The notes beneath the pieces are model-generated. The model was given only the letters and a program-made list of their open reading frames with translations, did no database searches and was not told the DNA's origin. Both the position numbers and the translations under genes were made by a program. Positions 43,825 through 47,275 of a stretch of 47,275 nt of DNA are shown here, piece after piece (the stretch's first letter is position 1; each line of letters opens with the position of its first letter). The stretch spans positions 1 through 47,275 of the forward strand of contig JAIBBS010000050.1 in NCBI GenBank assembly GCA_019694555.1, in the 5' to 3' direction. The DNA is from Nannocystaceae bacterium. GTDB taxonomy: Bacteria > Myxococcota_A > Polyangia > Nannocystales > Nannocystaceae.

Positions 43825-45912
43825 TCACTGCACGACGATCTCGAGGTCGTAGGCGTTCTGCGAGCCGTCCCAGCCGTGCACCCGCACGTAGTAGGTGCAC
43901 GGCGCGCAGCCGGCATCGATGTCGCTGAACTCGAGGTGCTCGTCGCTGTCGGCGCTCTGGCCCTGGGCCACGGTGCACTCGGCCGGCATCTGCTCGGTGC
44001 ACGGCGTGAGGTCGACGCCGGCGTCGTCGTGCAGGTGCAGGTCGAGGTCCTCGTCGGCGGCGGCCTGCGTGAAGGCGAGGTCGACCACGATGGTCTCGCC
44101 CGAGAACACCGAGATCTCGTACCAGTCGTCGTCGTCGCTGCAGAGCATGCGATCGAGCACGAGGTAGCCGTCGGGGAAGACCTCGGCGTAGGTGGCCTGG
44201 CCCAGCGCGTCGTCGGGCTCGAGGTCGTCGTCGTCGCAGCTGGGCGCGCACGCGCCGGCGGTGGTCTCGAGCAGCAGGTCGTAGTCGTTGTCGCCGGCGC
44301 CCAGCGACCACACGCGCACGTAGTAGGTGCCCGCGGGCACGCACGACTCGACCGCCTCGAACGAGCCGGCACCGGCGGCCTGGTCGATCACCGCACCGCC
44401 GGCGTCGTAGAGCCCGAGGTTGAGGTTGGTCGCGTCGCCGCCGTCGACCAGCGCGCCGATGGTGGTGTCCGCGTCGACCACGACGCGGTACCAGTCGTCG
44501 TCGCCTTCGCAGGCGACCAGCGCGGGGTAGTCGCCGGCCGGCAGCGCGGCCTCGCCCTGGGCCTGCATGCGGGTGTCGTTGTCCTCGCGGTCGTCGTCGG
44601 CGCACGCGGGCATGTCGGGCTCGCACATGCCCGAGATCGGCACGCACTGCTTGGCGACCGCGCCGTCGACCGACTCCACCGGCTCGCAGCCGAAGTCGGC
44701 GTCGCAGTCGCGATCGACGTCGCAGTCGGTCGCGCAGCGACCGTCGTGCTCGGGGCCCAGCGGCACGCACAGGTCGTCGGGGCCGCCGCACTGCACGTCG
44801 GCGCTGCAGGCCTCGCAGGTGCCCAGGCCGCCGCTGCCGCCGTCGTTGGTCACCGTGATCGCGAAGGCGCCCTCGCTGGGCGCGTCGGTGACGTGGTCGC
44901 AGTCGCCTGCCGCGTCGTCGTTGTCGGCGGCCGAGACGATGTACCACAGCTGCGCGCTCGAGCCCTGTGGCGCGGCGGCGACGGGGTTGGCGACGCGCGC
45001 GACCCAGGTGCCGTCGACGAGATCGCCGCCGTCGGGCGTCATCTCGAGCACGTCGAACGCGGCGAAGTCGATCGGCGTGGCCGGCTGCTGCGTGGTCACG
45101 TACAGCAGCGGCGCCTGCTCGAGCCCGACGTCGTCGCTGACGTGCGCGACGATCTCGACGTCGAGCACCGTCGCGACGTCCGCGGGGGTGTGCTCGATGA
45201 CCGGCGCGGCGCCGGGGCAGTCGGGCTTGTTGCCGCGACGCAGCACGATCAAGTAGTCCTTGCGCGTGGGCTCGTGCTCGCCGTCGTCGGCGAGCAGCAC
45301 CACGGGGTGGCGATCGTCGCCGAGCTGCTCGGGCGTGGGGCACCAGCGGAAGGTGCCGCGCAGGCCCTCGTCCTGGATCATCTCGGCGCCCGCGAGCGCG
45401 GGCTCGGCGATGCCGAGCGTGACCTCGGTGTCGTCTTGGTCCTCGACGACGATCGGCAGCTCGAGGCAATCGGCGTGATCGAGATCCAAGGTGGTGCCCG
45501 AACCCAGCGGCTCGCGGAACACCGGCACTGCGCCCTCGCCCAGGGTCGTGCGCACGTCGATGGTGACGGTGACGGTGTCGCGCAGGTGGCCGTCGCTGAC
45601 GATGAAGTCGAACGGCCACGTGCCGACGTGATCGGCAGTCGGCGTCCAGCGGAACACGCCGGTACCGTCGGGGCGCTTGGAGATCGTCGCGCCGGAGTGC
45701 TCGAGCTCGGCGGCAAAGCCGTAGGCGAGCTCGTCGCCGTCGGGATCGGAGCCGTGCAGGTCCACGACGAGCTCGGCCCCGACCGCGGCGAGTTGGTCCG
45801 AGATCCCCTCGAGCGTGGGCGGGTGCCCGTCAGGCTTGCACGCGGCGGTGCCGAGCACGAGCGCGAGGCCGAACGTGGGGCGCCAGGGTCTCATCGCGGT
45901 GCGGCGCGCCAT
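43825..45912 (-). CDS. Lipoprotein with Ig-like and PPC-like domains
   Basis: A 695-residue lipoprotein: signal peptide starting MARRTAMRPW, lipobox TAAC (Cys25). The N-terminal third has Ig/cadherin-like domains (SDPDGDELAYGF, FDFIVSDGHLRDTVTVTI). A cysteine cluster follows (CEACSADVQCGGPDDLC, CDVDRDCDADFGC). Two PPC-like domains end the protein; both contain the DDDWY signature (CEGDDDWYRVVV and CSDDDDWYEISV) and end in TYYVRVW or TYYVRVH. ATG 45912 is chosen, with GAAGG just upstream; GTG 45930 and the ATG seven codons into the protein are alternatives. Its 3' end is 6 bases from the convergent PPC-repeat gene, and the pair may be functionally related. Confidence 0.86.
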   Translation of the reverse strand: MARRTAMRPWRPTFGLALVLGTAACKPDGHPPTLEGISDQLAAVGAELVVDLHGSDPDGDELAYGFAAELEHSGATISKRPDGTGVFRWTPTADHVGTWPFDFIVSDGHLRDTVTVTIDVRTTLGEGAVPVFREPLGSGTTLDLDHADCLELPIVVEDQDDTEVTLGIAEPALAGAEMIQDEGLRGTFRWCPTPEQLGDDRHPVVLLADDGEHEPTRKDYLIVLRRGNKPDCPGAAPVIEHTPADVATVLDVEIVAHVSDDVGLEQAPLLYVTTQQPATPIDFAAFDVLEMTPDGGDLVDGTWVARVANPVAAAPQGSSAQLWYIVSAADNDDAAGDCDHVTDAPSEGAFAITVTNDGGSGGLGTCEACSADVQCGGPDDLCVPLGPEHDGRCATDCDVDRDCDADFGCEPVESVDGAVAKQCVPISGMCEPDMPACADDDREDNDTRMQAQGEAALPAGDYPALVACEGDDDWYRVVVDADTTIGALVDGGDATNLNLGLYDAGGAVIDQAAGAGSFEAVESCVPAGTYYVRVWSLGAGDNDYDLLLETTAGACAPSCDDDDLEPDDALGQATYAEVFPDGYLVLDRMLCSDDDDWYEISVFSGETIVVDLAFTQAAADEDLDLHLHDDAGVDLTPCTEQMPAECTVAQGQSADSDEHLEFSDIDAGCAPCTYYVRVHGWDGSQNAYDLEIVVQ

Positions 45913-46042
45913 GCAACCTTCGGGCACCACGGCACGGACGCTGCAAGTCTACGGGATCCGTGGGCGGCGCGGCGGCGCCACGGTCGGCGCGTGACGACTG
46001 TGGCCAGCGCAGCGGCGCGCGAACGCGGGCGACGGCGCGTGA

Positions 46043-46153
46043 GCGCGAGCACGCGGTGCCGCGCGCCCGGCTGCCTGGGTGCACGCGGTGCGCGGCCTCG
46101 CCGGCGCGATCGAGGTGGGCGTGCCGGACGATCCGCTCGCGGGCGTGCGGTGA
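46043..46153 (+). pseudogene. Possible remnant of a gene 3' end
   Basis: An open frame of 36 codons before TGA 46151. From 46076 it uses strongly G/C-ending codons and reads like a real C-terminus (WVHAVRGLAGAIEVGVPDD). A stop at 46040-46042 closes the frame upstream and no start is plausible. It may be the decayed tail of a lost gene. I cannot assign a family. Confidence 0.2.
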
Positions 46154-46184
46154 AGGGCAGCCAGGCTCGAACGGCCGACGGCGA

Positions 46185-46763
46185 TCACGACGCGTCGTCC
46201 TCGGGTGGGTCTCGCCGTGCGTTGCGCGCTTCGGCTTCGTCGGCCTCGCGCTCCTCGGCGAGGATGCGCTCGCCTTCGTCGATCATCCACTGTCGAGTGA
46301 TCAACCCACCGTCGATCCACAGTGGGCCGGGGTCGCTGCACCGCCGCGCGAGCTCGATCCCTTCCTCGATGTCGCCGAGTTGCATGGTCGCGTAGGCGAG
46401 CAAGAGTTCGACGTGGCTCCTGCAGTACTCACGCTCGCGTTCGTTCGGATGCTCGAGCGCCGCTGTGAGGTCGTTGCGTGCGCTGGCGTAGTCGTCCAGC
46501 CGTATGTGCCGGCGCGCGCGCTCCATGAGAAAATACGGGCACGGGTCGAGCCGCACCACTTCGTCGGCGTCGTTCAACGCCCCGACGTAGTCGCCCAAGC
46601 GGTGGCGGAGGTAGGAACGCTCTCGCAAGAGCGCCGCGACCCGGCCGCACGCGTGGATTGCGGCATCGCACAGGCGCAGCGCTGCCTCGACCCCCTGCTT
46701 GTCGCGCTCCGTCTCGATCCGGCGGATCCAGGACGGAAGATCGTCCGCGGGCTCGTGTGTCAT
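46185..46763 (-). CDS. Small TPR-like protein
   Basis: A 192-residue cytoplasmic protein with no signal peptide. Helical pairs of TPR type cover about 20-150: AALRLCDAAIHACGRVAALL, YLRHRLGDYVGALNDADEVVRLDP and ARRHIRLDDYASARNDLTAALEHP. The C-terminus is acidic and charged (EREADEAEARNARRDPPEDD). It is probably a protein-binding adaptor of unknown partner. GAAGGGA lies about 11 bases before ATG 46763. Codon use is visibly less G/C-biased than elsewhere in the window, which hints at a different origin or lower expression. Confidence 0.75.
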   Translation of the reverse strand: MTHEPADDLPSWIRRIETERDKQGVEAALRLCDAAIHACGRVAALLRERSYLRHRLGDYVGALNDADEVVRLDPCPYFLMERARRHIRLDDYASARNDLTAALEHPNEREREYCRSHVELLLAYATMQLGDIEEGIELARRCSDPGPLWIDGGLITRQWMIDEGERILAEEREADEAEARNARRDPPEDDAS

Positions 46764-47275
46764 CAGTACGGGTTCCCTTCACGCCGGCGGGAGACGCGAC
46801 CCCGCGCGCAATCCAGCTGCTTCTTGGTCCCATACGATCCGCTCGCCTGCGGCAGACGAAGATCGAGCAGATCCACCTTGCACGTCTTTTGATGGCATCG
46901 TCCCACGCCGCGTCGCATTCGGCGTGTCACCGACGTACCCTCGTCGTTTCCATCGCCGGGTGCGCCTCGTCATGCCTTCGCGGCATTTCCGACGTTCCAC
47001 TCACTGCCGCGCCCGAGCAGGATGCACGGAGCGCGACCGTCTCGTCTTCGCACGCCTTCGGCATTGGCCCCTCCTTGGACGGCCTGGCACGTTGCAGTCG
47101 TCGTGCCTCGCCGTCAAGCACCTTCGAGGCGCGGCGACGCAGCCGTGTCGGACTCGCCTCCGTCTGCGGTCTGCGGCGCGGGCTCTGGGGCGGACGTGCA
47201 TGCCTCGCCCCGCGTCGACACGCGTAGCCGCGCGGTGCGACGGCCGTGCCATGGACCGCGCCTGGCGCCCCTACG
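46764..47275. other. No confident gene (512 bases)
   Basis: Several short open frames exist here, but none shows the third-position G/C bias of the neighbours. On the minus strand the end of one frame (46779-46870) reads GERIVWDQEAAGLRAGSR, which faintly recalls the N-terminal part of some tyrosine recombinases. That is too weak to call. The 5' region of the TPR gene lies here, and the stretch may hold a decayed gene or belong to a neighbour beyond the window edge. Confidence 0.4.

Noticed and set aside
46779-47000. Possible tyrosine recombinase N-terminal fragment on the minus strand
   Set aside because: Only a short GERIVWDQE-like stretch is suggestive; the rest has no resemblance, no codon bias, and no downstream catalytic part.

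Overview
The window looks like a chromosomal segment of a myxobacterium (Myxococcota), most like the Nannocystis/Plesiocystis group. The evidence is very high GC with strong G/C bias at third codon positions, many lipoproteins whose lipobox cysteine is followed by a long D/G/S/T linker, a MYXO-CTERM-like tail, a Ser/Thr kinase with a TPR tail, and a sigma factor of a Myxococcales-type family. About 33 genes are supported. There are no rRNA or tRNA genes, no insertion sequences and no CRISPR array. This identification is by family recognition only; no search was run.

Layout. 1-4719: the 3' end of a thioredoxin-like gene faces a minus-strand operon (AAA/Fis regulator, DUF3516 Ski2-type helicase, small lipoprotein). 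4871-8644: plus-strand genes for an unknown protein, DapD (lysine/meso-DAP synthesis), a membrane protein with a winged-helix-like part, and a GT4 glycosyltransferase. 8645-14368: a minus-strand FHA-GGDEF / lytic transglycosylase pair and a divergent TPR protein / lipoprotein pair. Both convergent ends of this block carry related palindromic repeat elements. 14369-19588: a sigma factor and a kinase with an N-terminal zinc-finger motif are divergent across only 24 bp. A lipoprotein gene follows the kinase.

19598-24781: a MYXO-CTERM protein is translationally coupled to a lipoprotein. Divergent from it is a coupled pair made of a cytochrome-like lipoprotein and a pentahaem lipoprotein, facing a YtkA-like lipoprotein. 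24947-32991: a TerC family protein, then four lipoprotein genes in a row, including a 1,244-residue VIT/VWA/AgmX/TPR/DUF2135 protein. 32973-39732: a GT-C membrane protein is divergent from an operon of DUF1415, a PaoABC-type molybdenum hydroxylase (2Fe-2S, Mo, FAD subunits) and a 75-residue five-cysteine protein. 39740-46763: a phosphotransferase/P-loop kinase fusion, a lipoprotein with five tandem PPC-like repeats, a convergent PPC-containing lipoprotein, and a small TPR protein in DNA of different composition. The last 512 bases hold no gene I can defend.

The most interesting signals are not single genes. (i) Several start codons lie only 7-12 nt downstream of TANNNT hexamers, often with a TTGNNG box 16-19 nt upstream, which predicts leaderless mRNAs. 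In the sigma/kinase gap the two -10 hexamers, one per strand, overlap each other. (ii) A mosaic palindromic element recurs at two convergent gene ends. (iii) The zinc-finger kinase sits beside its divergent sigma factor, which suggests a one-protein anti-sigma/kinase switch.
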